DNA of 64,000 nt from the NCBI GenBank assembly GCA_963774195.1, contig CAVZDY010000001.1:868001-932000 (forward strand), written 5' to 3'. Below are positions 52,958 through 60,662 of this stretch, in pieces. Numbering within the stretch: the stretch's first letter is position 1; every line of letters starts with the position of its first letter. The notes below the pieces were generated by a model. It did no database searches, was not told the DNA's origin, and saw only the letters and a program-made list of their open reading frames with translations. Origin of the DNA: Roseiarcus sp963774195 (lineage in GTDB: Bacteria; Pseudomonadota; Alphaproteobacteria; Rhizobiales; Beijerinckiaceae). A program made the translations under genes and the position numbers.

Positions 52958-53021
52958 TTTGTCCGAGCGGTGTGCAGGGTCGCTAGGCAAGATCGCGCTC
53001 TAACGGTTCGCCTGAAGAAAA

Positions 53022-53071
53022 TGGTCGGAGTGATAGGATTCGAACCTACGACCCCCTCGTCCCGAACGAGG
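53022..53071 (-). tRNA. 3' half of tRNA-Pro(CGG): attachment-site remnant
   Basis: On the minus strand the 50 bases encode, in order, anticodon stem-loop CCTCG-TTCGGGA-CGAGG (anticodon CGG), the variable loop, the T arm GGTTCGAATCC, the 3' acceptor strand CACTCCG and ACCA. The 5' half (acceptor CGGAGTG, D arm) is missing: upstream bases are unrelated. Such fragments mark the distal att site of elements that integrate at a tRNA 3' end. By orientation the element extends to higher coordinates. Confidence 0.85.
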
Positions 53072-53415
53072 GTAGTTCGCGCGATTTTTCAATGATTTCA
53101 AGGTACTTAGCTACCACCTGAAACCACCTGAATCGCCAAAAAGCGGGGTGTTTCATTCAGTATCATTCAGTTTCGTTCAGTGCCTGAGCGCGTAGACGAC
53201 TGCCCAGGCCGATCCGCTGACGACGGCGATCAAAACCCACAGCAGCATCTCGATGCGCCGAAGACGGGCGAGAATTGAGATCGTGTTCAGCAGCGCATGC
53301 GCGGTGTCCTGGGTAAGCCTCCGCCGAAGGCCGCCTATGCAACGGGAGCTTATGAGCGATAGTGCGCGAGGAGCGGCACGAGGATAGTGCCCATCAACGA
53401 TAATGGGCACTATCG

Positions 53416-53802
53416 ATGAAGTCGGAGCTGGTTGATCAAGCCCTGAACCCGCGAGGAGCACGGCGGCGACGGGTTTGGACGGCGCATGAGAAGCGCGAGA
53501 TCGTGGCGGAAAGCTTGAGGCCCGGCGCTTCGATGGCCGAGGTCGCCCGTCGACATGGCGTGAACGCGAACTTGGTTTTTACGTGGCGTCGTCAGGCGAG
53601 AAGCGAGCCGGATTCGCAGCGCGCGGTTCCGGTCGAGCTTGTCCCGGTCGCGATCGCGCCGGAAGCCGCGGCCGCGGCAGGCCGCATGGAGATCGTACTT
53701 GCCGGCGGCGAACGGATTCTCGTCGGCGCTGATGTCAACGCCGGCGCGCTGGCGCGCGTCGTCAAGGCGCTGTCGCGGCCCGGACGAGCAGGACTCGCCT
53801 AA
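53416..53802 (+). CDS. tnpA: IS66 TnpA
   Basis: 128 aa. HTH-type protein of IS66: RRRRVWTAHEKREIVAESLRPGASMAEVARRHGVNANLVFTWRRQ, followed by a hydrophobic tail (FVELVPVAIA-like, MEIVLAGGERILVGADV). It belongs to the IS3 OrfA-like/transposase_8 group. Its stop is 1 bp before the tnpB start; all three genes are transcribed together. Confidence 0.93.
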   Translation: MKSELVDQALNPRGARRRRVWTAHEKREIVAESLRPGASMAEVARRHGVNANLVFTWRRQARSEPDSQRAVPVELVPVAIAPEAAAAAGRMEIVLAGGERILVGADVNAGALARVVKALSRPGRAGLA

Positions 53803-53803
53803 G

Positions 53804-54151
53804 ATGATCCCGATCCCGGCTGGCGTTCGTGTGTGGCTGGCGACCGGCCACACCGACATGCGCAAGGGGTTCGACGGTCTTGCGCTGATCGTCCAGGAAA
53901 CGTTGAAGCGCGATCCGCATTCCGGCCACTTGTTCGTCTTTCGCGGACGCCGCGGCGACCTCATCAAGTGCCTTTGGCACGATGGCCAAGGAATGTGTCT
54001 GTTCTCGAAGCGGCTGGAGCGAGGGCGGTTTCTGTGGCCGTCGATGGCGGACGGAACGGTGACGATCTCGACCGCGCAACTCGGCTATCTCCTATCGGGC
54101 ATCGATTGGCGAATGCCGCAGAAAACCTGGCGTCCGACCGCGGTCGGCTGA
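53804..54151 (+). CDS. tnpB: IS66 TnpB
   Basis: 115 aa from the ATG at 53804. The IS66 Orf2 signature is clear: VWLATGHTDMRKGFDGLALIVQ, GHLFVFRGRRGDLIKCLWHDGQGMCLFSKRLERGRF and QLGYLLSGIDWRMPQKTW. Required for IS66 transposition, mechanism unclear. It ends 43 bp before tnpC. Confidence 0.94.
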   Translation: MIPIPAGVRVWLATGHTDMRKGFDGLALIVQETLKRDPHSGHLFVFRGRRGDLIKCLWHDGQGMCLFSKRLERGRFLWPSMADGTVTISTAQLGYLLSGIDWRMPQKTWRPTAVG

Positions 54152-54194
54152 CGATTTTGCTTGTCACCGCGCGCTTTTGTGATTCACTTCGCAT

Positions 54195-55850
54195 GTGACG
54201 AACACGCCGGACAATCTGCCCTCCAATCTCGCCGCCGCGCACGCGATGATCCGCGCTGAGCGGGCCGCGCGGTTGGAGAGCGAAGCGCGCGCTGCGCAGG
54301 CCGAGGCGGACCGCAATCATAGCCAAGCGATCGCGTCGAACGCCGACGCGCTGATCGCCCGGCTGAGGCTGGAGATCGAGAAGCTGCGTCGCACGCTCTA
54401 CGGCGCGCGCTCGGAACGCAAGGAGCGGCTGCTCGATCAATTGGAAATGCAATTGGCGGACGCCGAGGCGGACGCGAGCGAGGACGAACTGGCGGCGGAA
54501 CGATCGGCGCCGTCGAGCGTGGTCAAAACCTTCGAGCGGAAGCGGCCGACGCGCCAGCCCTTCCCCGCGCATCTGCCGCGTGAACGCGTCGTCGTCGCGG
54601 CGCCGCAGAGCTGTCCGTGCTGCGGCTCATTGAGACTGTCGAAGCTCGGCGAGGATGTCACGGAGACGCTCGAAGTCGTCCCGCGCCAGTGGAAGGTGAT
54701 CCAGACGGTCCGCGAACGCTTCTCGTGCCGGCAGTGCGAAGCGATCTCGCAGCCGCCGGCGCCCTTCCATGTGACGCCGCGCGGCTTCGCGGGGCCGAAC
54801 CTCTTGGCGATGATCCTGTTCGAGAAGTTCGGCCAGCATCAGCCGCTGAACCGCCAGAGCGAGCGCTACGCCCGCGAAGGCGTCGACTTGCGTCTCTCGA
54901 CCTTGGCCGACCAGGTCGGCGCCTGCGCCGCGGCGCTGCGTCCGCTGCACGGCCTGATCGAAGCCCATGTTCTCAGGGCCGAGCGGCTCCATGGCGACGA
55001 CACGACGGTTCCGATCCTCGCCAAGGGCCAGACGGCGACGGGCCGGGTCTGGGTTTATGTCCGCGACGATCAGCCGTTTGGCGGTCGGGATCCGCCAGCC
55101 GCGCTGTTCTATGCCTCGCGCGATCGAACGCGGCAGCATCCTGAGCGACACTTGGCGAGCTATGGCGGCATTCTCCAGGCCGACGCGTTCGACGGCTACA
55201 ATCGCCTCTATCTTCCCGACCGCAAGCCTGGCCCGATCGTCGAGGCGCTGTGCTGGAGCCATTCGCGGCGCAAGTTCTTCGAATTGGCCGACATCGCCGC
55301 CAACGCGCGGCGAGGCAAGAAGGCGACGCCAATCTCGCCGATCGCCTTGGAGGCGGTCCGACGGATCGACGCGATCTTCGACATCGAGCGCGACGTCAAC
55401 GGCCTCCCGGCCGAACGGCGATTGCGCGCGCGGCGAGAGCGAAGCCGCGATCTCGTGACGGGGCTCGAAATGTGGATGCGCGCCGAGCGCACCAAACTCT
55501 CGCGCCACGCCGATGTCGCCAAGGCGATCGACTACACGCTCACGCGCTGGCCCGCGTTCACGAGCTTCCTCGATGACGGCCGCATCTGCCTCACCAACAA
55601 CGCCGCCGAGCGAGCGCTGCGCGGCCTCGCGCTCGGCAGGAAGGCATGGTTGTTCGCTGGCTCGGACCGCGGCGCCGAGCGGGCCGCGCTGATGTACACG
55701 CTCATCCAGACCGCGAAGCTCAACGACGTCGATCCCCAAGCGTGGCTCGCCGACGCCCTCGCCAGGATCGCCGACACGCCGCAAACGCAACTCGCCGAGT
55801 TGCTCCCTTGGAAATGGCGGCCGGGGCTTCTCTGCAAAGAAGCTGCGTGA
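54195..55850 (+). CDS. tnpC: IS66 transposase TnpC
   Basis: 551 aa from a GTG. An N-terminal coiled coil and leucine-rich region (LIARLRLEIEKLRRTLYG), a zinc finger (CPCCGSLRLSKLGED, CRQC), then the DDE domain: LHGDDTTVPIL (first Asp), ADAFDGYNRLY (second Asp), CWSHSRRKF, and FTSFLDDGRICLTNNAAERALRGLALGRKAWLFAG with the catalytic Glu. Full length. Confidence 0.95.
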   Translation: MTNTPDNLPSNLAAAHAMIRAERAARLESEARAAQAEADRNHSQAIASNADALIARLRLEIEKLRRTLYGARSERKERLLDQLEMQLADAEADASEDELAAERSAPSSVVKTFERKRPTRQPFPAHLPRERVVVAAPQSCPCCGSLRLSKLGEDVTETLEVVPRQWKVIQTVRERFSCRQCEAISQPPAPFHVTPRGFAGPNLLAMILFEKFGQHQPLNRQSERYAREGVDLRLSTLADQVGACAAALRPLHGLIEAHVLRAERLHGDDTTVPILAKGQTATGRVWVYVRDDQPFGGRDPPAALFYASRDRTRQHPERHLASYGGILQADAFDGYNRLYLPDRKPGPIVEALCWSHSRRKFFELADIAANARRGKKATPISPIALEAVRRIDAIFDIERDVNGLPAERRLRARRERSRDLVTGLEMWMRAERTKLSRHADVAKAIDYTLTRWPAFTSFLDDGRICLTNNAAERALRGLALGRKAWLFAGSDRGAERAALMYTLIQTAKLNDVDPQAWLADALARIADTPQTQLAELLPWKWRPGLLCKEAA

Positions 55851-55995
55851 CTGCGGCCTCGACCGGATGGTTACTGTCCTGGCGTCCGTAAAGAGCCAAC
55901 TTGTCGCGTCCTCGCTCGGACAGGAAGACGTTGGGTGTGTCGTCCTCTCCGGCGGACTTGGCATGCGAGATCATCCCCGCTCGCATGCGATTGAG

Positions 55996-56535
55996 GGTCG
56001 AATCGCGATCCACGAAATCAAAATACGACGGGTACAGGATCATCGCCGCCCGCCAGGGAGACGCCGAGCGGCTATCGAGCCGATCGGGGAAAGATTGGGC
56101 TGCGCTGCTGCCAGGAATCCGCGACGCGATCCTTGCCCTGCCTGTCGACGATGCGGTGATTGACGGTGAGGCGGTCGCGCCTGGCGCAGATGGCGTCCCA
56201 GACTTCCACGGCCTCCGGTCGCGTTTGGGACGTCGGGACGTCGGAACGCCGCTCTGCTCGCCTTCGACCTTCTCAGCGTGGAAGATGAGGACTTGCGACG
56301 CCTACCGCTGATCGAGCGAAAGGATCGGCTACAGCGTCTCCTTTCCGGAGCCGACGAACGGCTGCGCTACGTCGAGCATATCGAGGGCGACGGTCGCGTC
56401 GTATTTAATCATGCCGCCGCCCTCGGGTTAGAGGGGATCGTCTCGAAGCGGAAGGATTCGCCCTACACGCATGGGGCGACGCACAACTGGTTGAAGACCA
56501 AGAATCCGAGCTACGGGCGAACGCTCAAGCGCTGA
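55996..56535 (+). pseudogene. ATP-dependent DNA ligase catalytic-domain fragment, frameshifted
   Basis: Nucleotidyltransferase motifs in order: HEIK-YDGYR (motif I, adenylated Lys; the frame slips at an A run near 56016), VDDAVIDGEAV (motif III), LLAFDLLSVEDEDLRR (after a second slip near 56230), LEGIVSKRKDSPY (motif IV) and NWLKTKNPSY (motif V). It ends at a stop just after motif V, so the OB domain is missing. This is the ligase domain of a LigD/LigC-type NHEJ enzyme, decayed. Its 5' end is lost. Confidence 0.8.
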
Positions 56536-56771
56536 ATCAGACCCGCAACTTGTGGAGAAGTGCGCACGACTGTCCCGCGCAATGCCAACGAATCGGCTAA
56601 ACGTGAATTGCTTGACGTTCTTTTCGGACATCAGGTGGCCGACGGGCGGAGGGAAGGATCAGTTCCCTCGCCCTCGGTCGGTCCGTAAACCGTCCGGTGA
56701 ATCAGTTGATCACACGTGCACTCTGCACACAGATTGTGTCGCCGGACAATTAAAACGAAAGGTGAACTTTC

Positions 56772-56981
56772 ATGTCCGGTCTTGATATCCACGACGACGA
56801 CGACGGTTTCACGCCGCCGAACGACCTCCCGCCGCTGCGCAAGCGGCAGTCCTCGATGACGCAAGAAAAGGGGCGTCTGGCCCGCTGGATGCGCCGCCGC
56901 GGCTATATCTTTGAGGACATCGCTCGGTACCTCGACGTCAACGTCGGTCGTGTTTCGGAAGCTCAGAAGGGCCTCTGGTAA
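56772..56981 (+). CDS. Small acidic-basic protein with HTH-like C-terminus, unknown
   Basis: 69 aa. An acidic N-terminus (DIHDDDDG) leads to a basic region (KGRLARWMRRRGY) and IFEDIARYLDVNVGRVSEAQKGLW, which has the look of a short helix-turn-helix. It is preceded by AAAGGTGAACTTTC (weak AAAGG site) and followed at once by a perfect hairpin. Codon use is less GC-biased than in the core genes. Possibly a small DNA-binding regulator of the island; no family recognised. Confidence 0.55.
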   Translation: MSGLDIHDDDDGFTPPNDLPPLRKRQSSMTQEKGRLARWMRRRGYIFEDIARYLDVNVGRVSEAQKGLW

Positions 56982-56989
56982 GCGCAAAG

Positions 56990-57013
56990 GGCGCTCGGAT
57001 TCGTCCGAGCGCC
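56990..57013 (+). terminator. Perfect 10-bp hairpin with TTCG-type loop after the small gene
   Basis: GGCGCTCGGA-TTCG-TCCGAGCGCC, starting 9 bp after the stop codon of the 69-aa gene. It also lies just beyond the 3' end of the opposing three-gene cassette, so it may be bidirectional. A T-run is absent. Confidence 0.65.
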
Positions 57014-57016
57014 TAA

Positions 57017-57208
57017 TCATGCGCGTGATCGCGCAGACGACGGCCCGACAGGATTCTTCGGATCGGAGGACGGAGAATCCTTTGGCGTGTTTTTGGTTCG
57101 CGCCGATTTCCGTGCGTGGAAAGCGTCGTAGCTGTCAAGAATGAACGCGATCTCCGCGAGTTCCTCTGCGGTCATCTCTTCATTGTCGAGCTTAGTGGGC
57201 GCCTTCAT
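57017..57208 (-). CDS. Small hypothetical protein, third gene of a cassette
   Basis: 63 aa from the ATG at 57208 (an earlier ATG at 57229 is possible). The N-terminal half is acidic and helical (LDNEEMTAEELAEIAFILDSYDAF); the C-terminal half is basic and Ser/Pro/Lys-rich (ARKSARTKNTPKDSPSSDPK), likely disordered. Its start lies directly after the stop of the preceding gene (TGA-T-ATG), so translation is coupled. No family recognised. Confidence 0.5.
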   Translation of the reverse strand: MKAPTKLDNEEMTAEELAEIAFILDSYDAFHARKSARTKNTPKDSPSSDPKNPVGPSSARSRA

Positions 57209-57209
57209 A

Positions 57210-57698
57210 TCAAGAATCTCCGCCCTCAATGAACGAGACGTCGAACCTCCCTTGCTCTGAACCCCCCTCCGACACGCAGATCGTCACGTCCCTCCCCAGT
57301 TTCAAAAGCTGCTGAATTAGCGTCGCGATTGAAACGGAACTGACGTCTTGGCTTGGCTGCGACAACCCTCGCCGTTCCTTTGCCAATTCGATCTCGTTCG
57401 CCAGCAGGAATCTCACTCGCGTCTCTTCAGGGTCAGCGTATCCGCGATCCGCGAGATAATTCCCTGAGCCTACGACAAAAGATTCGTCGTCAGTGACCGC
57501 ACGGAAACCGACGGCAGCGAGTTCTCGGTGGATTGCCTCCGCGTCTCCCTTGAACTCGACCCAGCACTCCACCCCATCCCAGGCACCTTCAACAGCGCGC
57601 CTAGCGTTGATGAGCGACATCCCCGCTCTGTGTAAGATCGCGATGATGGTGATCGACTGGACCCGGATCGGGCCGATCGGAGACAATCGCAATCGCAT
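57210..57698 (-). CDS. Hypothetical protein, second gene of a cassette
   Basis: 162 aa. The first 60 residues include IIAILHRAGMSLINARRAVEGAWDG, then a mixed alpha/beta region, SFVVGSGNYLADRGYADPEETRVRFLLANEIELAKERRGL, and a C-terminal part LIQQLLKLGRDVTICVSEGG. The RVRFLLANEIELAKERRGL stretch resembles the helical core of a small regulatory or toxin-linked protein but fits no family I know. Coupled to both neighbours. Confidence 0.5.
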   Translation of the reverse strand: MRLRLSPIGPIRVQSITIIAILHRAGMSLINARRAVEGAWDGVECWVEFKGDAEAIHRELAAVGFRAVTDDESFVVGSGNYLADRGYADPEETRVRFLLANEIELAKERRGLSQPSQDVSSVSIATLIQQLLKLGRDVTICVSEGGSEQGRFDVSFIEGGDS

Positions 57699-57699
57699 T

Positions 57700-57972
57700 T
57701 CAGTCCTCCGGCATCGCGTCGATGCAGGCTTTCATCGCCGCGAGGTCCTCGTCCGAAAGGTCCTCTGCCAGCACGGATTCGACGCCCCCAACATAAACGA
57801 CCTCGACGCCATCGAAGCCGTGGTCCGTCAAAATTCTGGCTGTGGCTTTTGCATGAGTGTCGTCGAAACGTTGCGCGCCGTCGACTGAGAATGCGATTTG
57901 GAAACCGGCCTGCGGCGGCGAGAAAACGATGTCACGCAGATATCCGACGCGAGTTTTGATGACGTTGCTCAT
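57700..57972 (-). CDS. Hypothetical protein, first gene of a cassette
   Basis: 90 aa. A compact alpha/beta protein: TRVGYLRDIVFSPPQAGFQIAFSVDGAQ, THAKATARILTDHGFDGVEVVYVGG, then an acidic end (LSDEDLAAMKACIDAMPED). It begins the three-gene minus-strand cassette (57972-57017) and is divergent from the AAA+ gene, with 430 bp between that holds the phased TTTCCG array. No family recognised. Confidence 0.55.
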   Translation of the reverse strand: MSNVIKTRVGYLRDIVFSPPQAGFQIAFSVDGAQRFDDTHAKATARILTDHGFDGVEVVYVGGVESVLAEDLSDEDLAAMKACIDAMPED

Positions 57973-58148
57973 GGCCGGTGCCCTTTGGTTGGGGGCACGC
58001 TTCTTATCGCATGGGATCCAACAGGACGTTTACACGACCATAGAATTCAATGCCTTTTATAGCGGGCATTTTGGGACCGACGGGCGACTTTGCATCGTAT
58101 AGTGGGCAAACGCGCCATCATTGAGCAATCACAGTCCGTGATTTAAAC

Positions 58149-58254
58149 CGTTTTCCGACTTTTACCCCCTCCGCAAACCGATTTCCGACCTTCCAAATCG
58201 ATTTCCGACCCTGGAACTCGTTTTCCGACCCAGTGATAATCTTTCCGCGGAAAA
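58149..58254. promoter_or_regulatory. Phased direct repeats CG(A/T)TTTCCGAC upstream of the AAA+ gene
   Basis: Four 11-bp copies start at 58149, 58179, 58199 and 58219 (CGTTTTCCGAC, CGATTTCCGAC, CGATTTCCGAC, CGTTTTCCGAC). A fifth, degenerate site at 58239 (ATCTTTCCGCG) overlaps a perfect 12-bp palindrome TTTCCGCGGAAA (58242-58253). Spacings 30, 20, 20, 20 put all on one face of the helix. Between the two divergent units; also AATCAC-AGTCC-GTGATT lies at 58127-58143. Operator array or iterons. Confidence 0.75.
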
Positions 58255-58404
58255 GTTATAACCCTACAAATGTAGCCGGCATATGGACGCAAGGCGTCTT
58301 ATCTTCACAAAAGCGCCGATTACCCGGTTGTTTCTCTGTGTGTGTTGGATCCCGATAAACGTTTCGCGGTTAGATAGGCCGTCCTCGATCTTCAGGAGGA
58401 CGAC

Positions 58405-60150
58405 ATGGGCAAGACTTTTTACGCCGACATCCTTCACGTTCGGGATGATCACCCTTTCCTCCAGCAGCGCTCGATGCGCTCAGACCTCGCCCTGGCGGCG
58501 TGTCTGCTCGATGAGTCGGGTGTCGATCCAGATTCCTTTGCGACCGGGGTGCACGCTATCAAGTGCACGCACAAACTCGTCAATAGGATCGCAGATCTGG
58601 TGACAGATGCGGTGTCGCCACGCCCCATCAAGGGCGCCTTCGACGTCACTCGTGTTGGCTGCCACGCGCAGGACCTCGTCCTACTTGTCGATGGCGTTTT
58701 TGACATCGATCATAACGAGGCTCTCCAAAAGGCGATCCTTGCAGATGCGACGGTCGTCGTCGTTTCCGACGACTTCATAAATCTGCCGATGGAGTTCCCG
58801 CAGATCGTCGATCGTCTCGTCACGCTCCCGGAGACGCTGTCCGACAACGCGATCTGTCGGACGGTCAGGGCTGTCACAGGAGACGACGTTGATGCAGACT
58901 TTAACGGCTCCATCACGTCTCGCGACATCGTTTTGTCTGTGCGCAGCTCAAGCGACGGCACCAGCGCGATCGCTCGGCTTCGTGCCATCGCCGAGAAGCG
59001 CGCAAACGACGGCGTGGATGACGATGAGAAGCCGAAGCAACAGCCGCTGCCGCTTGCTAAGGTGGCTGACGCTGTCCTCACGCGTCTGCGCGACCTGTCC
59101 GGCTATGGCTCCGCTAAGGAGTGGGGTCTCCAACTTGCTGCGGACATCGCCGACTATAAGCTGGGCAAACTGACGTGGGATGACATCGACAAGGGAATCT
59201 TGCTTTCCGGCGCGCCGGGGACGGGCAAGACTTTTCTTGCTCGGGCTCTCGCTAATGAGTGCGGCGTGCCGCTCATCACGACGTCTTATTCCGACTGGCA
59301 CACAGCGTCCACGGGAGACACCGTTGCCAAGTCTCTAAACAAGCTCTTCGGTGAGTGGAGAAAGCAAGCTGAGACGGGTCCGATCATCGTGTTCGTCGAC
59401 GAGTTCGACTCCATCGGATCTCGCGGAGGAAACGGGCACTCGGAGTCCTGGTACCGGACCATAATCAACGCATGGCTGGCGTTTTTAGACGGCGCGGAGC
59501 CGAGAAAAAACATCATCGTGGTCGCCGCGACGAACTTGCCAGAGCAAGTTGATCCGGCGCTGCTGCGCCCAGGGCGTCTTGATCGTCACGTCGTCATCCC
59601 GACGCCGTCGATTGCCGACCTCGCCGGAGTCATCAAGCACCATCTCGGCGCCGACGCTGATCTGAAGGGACTCGATGCTGCTGCGATTGCTTGCCGTGGC
59701 AAGACACCCGCGGTTATCGCGCAGGCGGCTCGCGACGCACGACGCCTTGCGCGGCGTGCTAAGCGCAGGCTGCGTGCGTCCGACGTCGCCGCCGTCGTCA
59801 ACGCCGCTCGTCCGAAGCTCCCTGCCGACGTTTATCGAACCGTTGCCATCCACGAGTCTGCCCACGCGCTTGCCGCGCACGTGCTCAACACCGGACTGCA
59901 ATATGTCGATCTCGACGAGACGCACGCGCTCATCGAGAGCCCCGTCACGCTTATGAATCGCGAGAAGATCGAGGACCACGTCACGACCATTCTCGCCGGG
60001 AGGGCCGCGAATATCCTGTACACCGGCGGCGCCGTCGCCGGTGTTGCCAGTGACCTGAGGAGCGCGACGGAGTTCGCAAGGCGTCTTGTCGCCCAGTTCG
60101 GCATGGATGGGACCCTGGTCTTTTTCGACGACAACGCTGCGAACTCATGA
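58405..60150 (+). CDS. Soluble AAA+ ATPase with M41 (FtsH-like) metallopeptidase domain
   Basis: 581 aa as read. N-terminal ~210 residues are of no known family. AAA+ core: GYGSAKEWGLQLAADIADYKLG, Walker A GAPGTGKT (269-276), Walker B IIVFVDEFDSIG (327-338), sensor-1 VVAATN and SRH RPGRLDR (388-394). The M41 peptidase has HESAH (483-487, zinc) and the third ligand Asp in ASDLRSATE (D550). No membrane segment, unlike true FtsH, so it is cytosolic. The frame ends at FFDDNAANS where homologous sequence continues in the next frame to 60346. Known as a mobile-element-associated family; substrate unknown. Confidence 0.85.
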   Translation: MGKTFYADILHVRDDHPFLQQRSMRSDLALAACLLDESGVDPDSFATGVHAIKCTHKLVNRIADLVTDAVSPRPIKGAFDVTRVGCHAQDLVLLVDGVFDIDHNEALQKAILADATVVVVSDDFINLPMEFPQIVDRLVTLPETLSDNAICRTVRAVTGDDVDADFNGSITSRDIVLSVRSSSDGTSAIARLRAIAEKRANDGVDDDEKPKQQPLPLAKVADAVLTRLRDLSGYGSAKEWGLQLAADIADYKLGKLTWDDIDKGILLSGAPGTGKTFLARALANECGVPLITTSYSDWHTASTGDTVAKSLNKLFGEWRKQAETGPIIVFVDEFDSIGSRGGNGHSESWYRTIINAWLAFLDGAEPRKNIIVVAATNLPEQVDPALLRPGRLDRHVVIPTPSIADLAGVIKHHLGADADLKGLDAAAIACRGKTPAVIAQAARDARRLARRAKRRLRASDVAAVVNAARPKLPADVYRTVAIHESAHALAAHVLNTGLQYVDLDETHALIESPVTLMNREKIEDHVTTILAGRAANILYTGGAVAGVASDLRSATEFARRLVAQFGMDGTLVFFDDNAANS

Positions 60151-60346
60151 TCGCCGGATCACTGACAAAGTCGGCGCGATTCTCGACGCCTGTGACGCTC
60201 GCGCTCGACAGCTTTTGGTCGATTACAAGACCGAGCTTTTCGCGATTGCGGACGCCCTACTCAAGCGCCGATATCTCGACGCGTCAGAGGTCGCGGGGGT
60301 TGTCGCGACGGCTCGTTCGCCGGATCGCGATGGCGTGAATTGTTGA
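60130..60346 (+). pseudogene. Frameshifted C-terminal tail of the AAA+/M41 protein
   Basis: In the frame one base on, THDRRITDKVGAILDACDARARQLLVDYKTELFAIADALLKRRYL continues to DASEVAGVVATARSPDRDGVNC and a TGA at 60344. This is the usual final helical region of an M41 protease (ITDKVGAILDACDARARQLL resembles FtsH VDEEVRRILDEAYARALELL). One extra base near 60135-60143 breaks the join. The intact protein would be about 646 aa. Confidence 0.75.
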
Positions 60347-60662
60347 CGGAAATGTACTTAAACTACAGATTCCGTCAACAATGACGGTGGCTAGGGATCA
60401 TTTCTGTAAGAAGATTGTAGCGATCTCTTCCTACGTCGGGCGATGCCAGGAATAAGTCGGCCTTTTTATGGTATCGCCCGATGACACTATCTCTTCAAAA
60501 GTCATTTTTTAGGACAGCGCGTCAGAAATCGTAGGCATTTTTTTCTGACGCTTTTGACGCCGCGGGGGCGATCAGACGCACTGTGAATTATTTTGACGTC
60601 AAAATAATTCATGATGACGTCGAACTGGGTTACCGTGACGTCACGGTGATCCCCGTCACGGT
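60342..60662. promoter_or_regulatory. Cluster of perfect palindromes sharing TGACG
   Basis: In order: GTTGACGGAA/TTCCGTCAAC (60342-60351, 60370-60379); CGGGCGAT/ATCGCCCG (60437-60444, 60473-60480); GCGTCAGAAA/TTTCTGACGC (60519-60528, 60542-60551); a 26-bp perfect palindrome at 60585-60610 centred on TTTGACGTCAAA; a 16-bp one at 60632-60647 (ACCGTGACGTCACGGT). TGACG or CGTCA occurs about a dozen times in 320 bp. No convincing gene lies here. Confidence 0.8.

Larger units (their letters stand above)
53313..55874 (+). mobile_element. IS66-family insertion sequence with 8-bp target duplication
   Basis: 2562 bp. Left end GTAAGCCTCCGCCGAAGGCC and right end (other strand) GTAACCATCCGGTCGAGGCC. TGTCCTGG is present at both 53305-53312 and 55875-55882, the 8-bp duplication typical of IS66. 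Genes tnpA, tnpB and tnpC are all intact, so it may be active. A separate inverted repeat (GATAGTGCCCAT / ATGGGCACTATC) lies just before tnpA. Confidence 0.95.
53177..55974 (-). pseudogene. 75-codon membrane-protein gene split by IS66
   Basis: The 5' part runs from ATG 55974 to 55883 (MISHAKSAGEDD..., ...GRDKLALYGRQD) and the 3' part from 53312 to 53177 (TAHALLNTISILARLRR, then one TM LLWVLIAVVSGSAWAVVY, ALRH stop). Removing the IS and one target copy joins them into exactly 76 codons in frame. Function unknown: a short cytoplasmic N-terminus and one C-terminal TM. It lies next to the att remnant. Confidence 0.8.

Noticed and set aside
53022..53071. Functional tRNA-Pro gene
   Set aside because: The acceptor 5' strand and D arm are missing and the flanking sequence cannot replace them.
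58149..58254. Short CRISPR-like array
   Set aside because: Repeats are only 11 bp with 9-19 bp between them and no cas genes; an operator or iteron array fits better.
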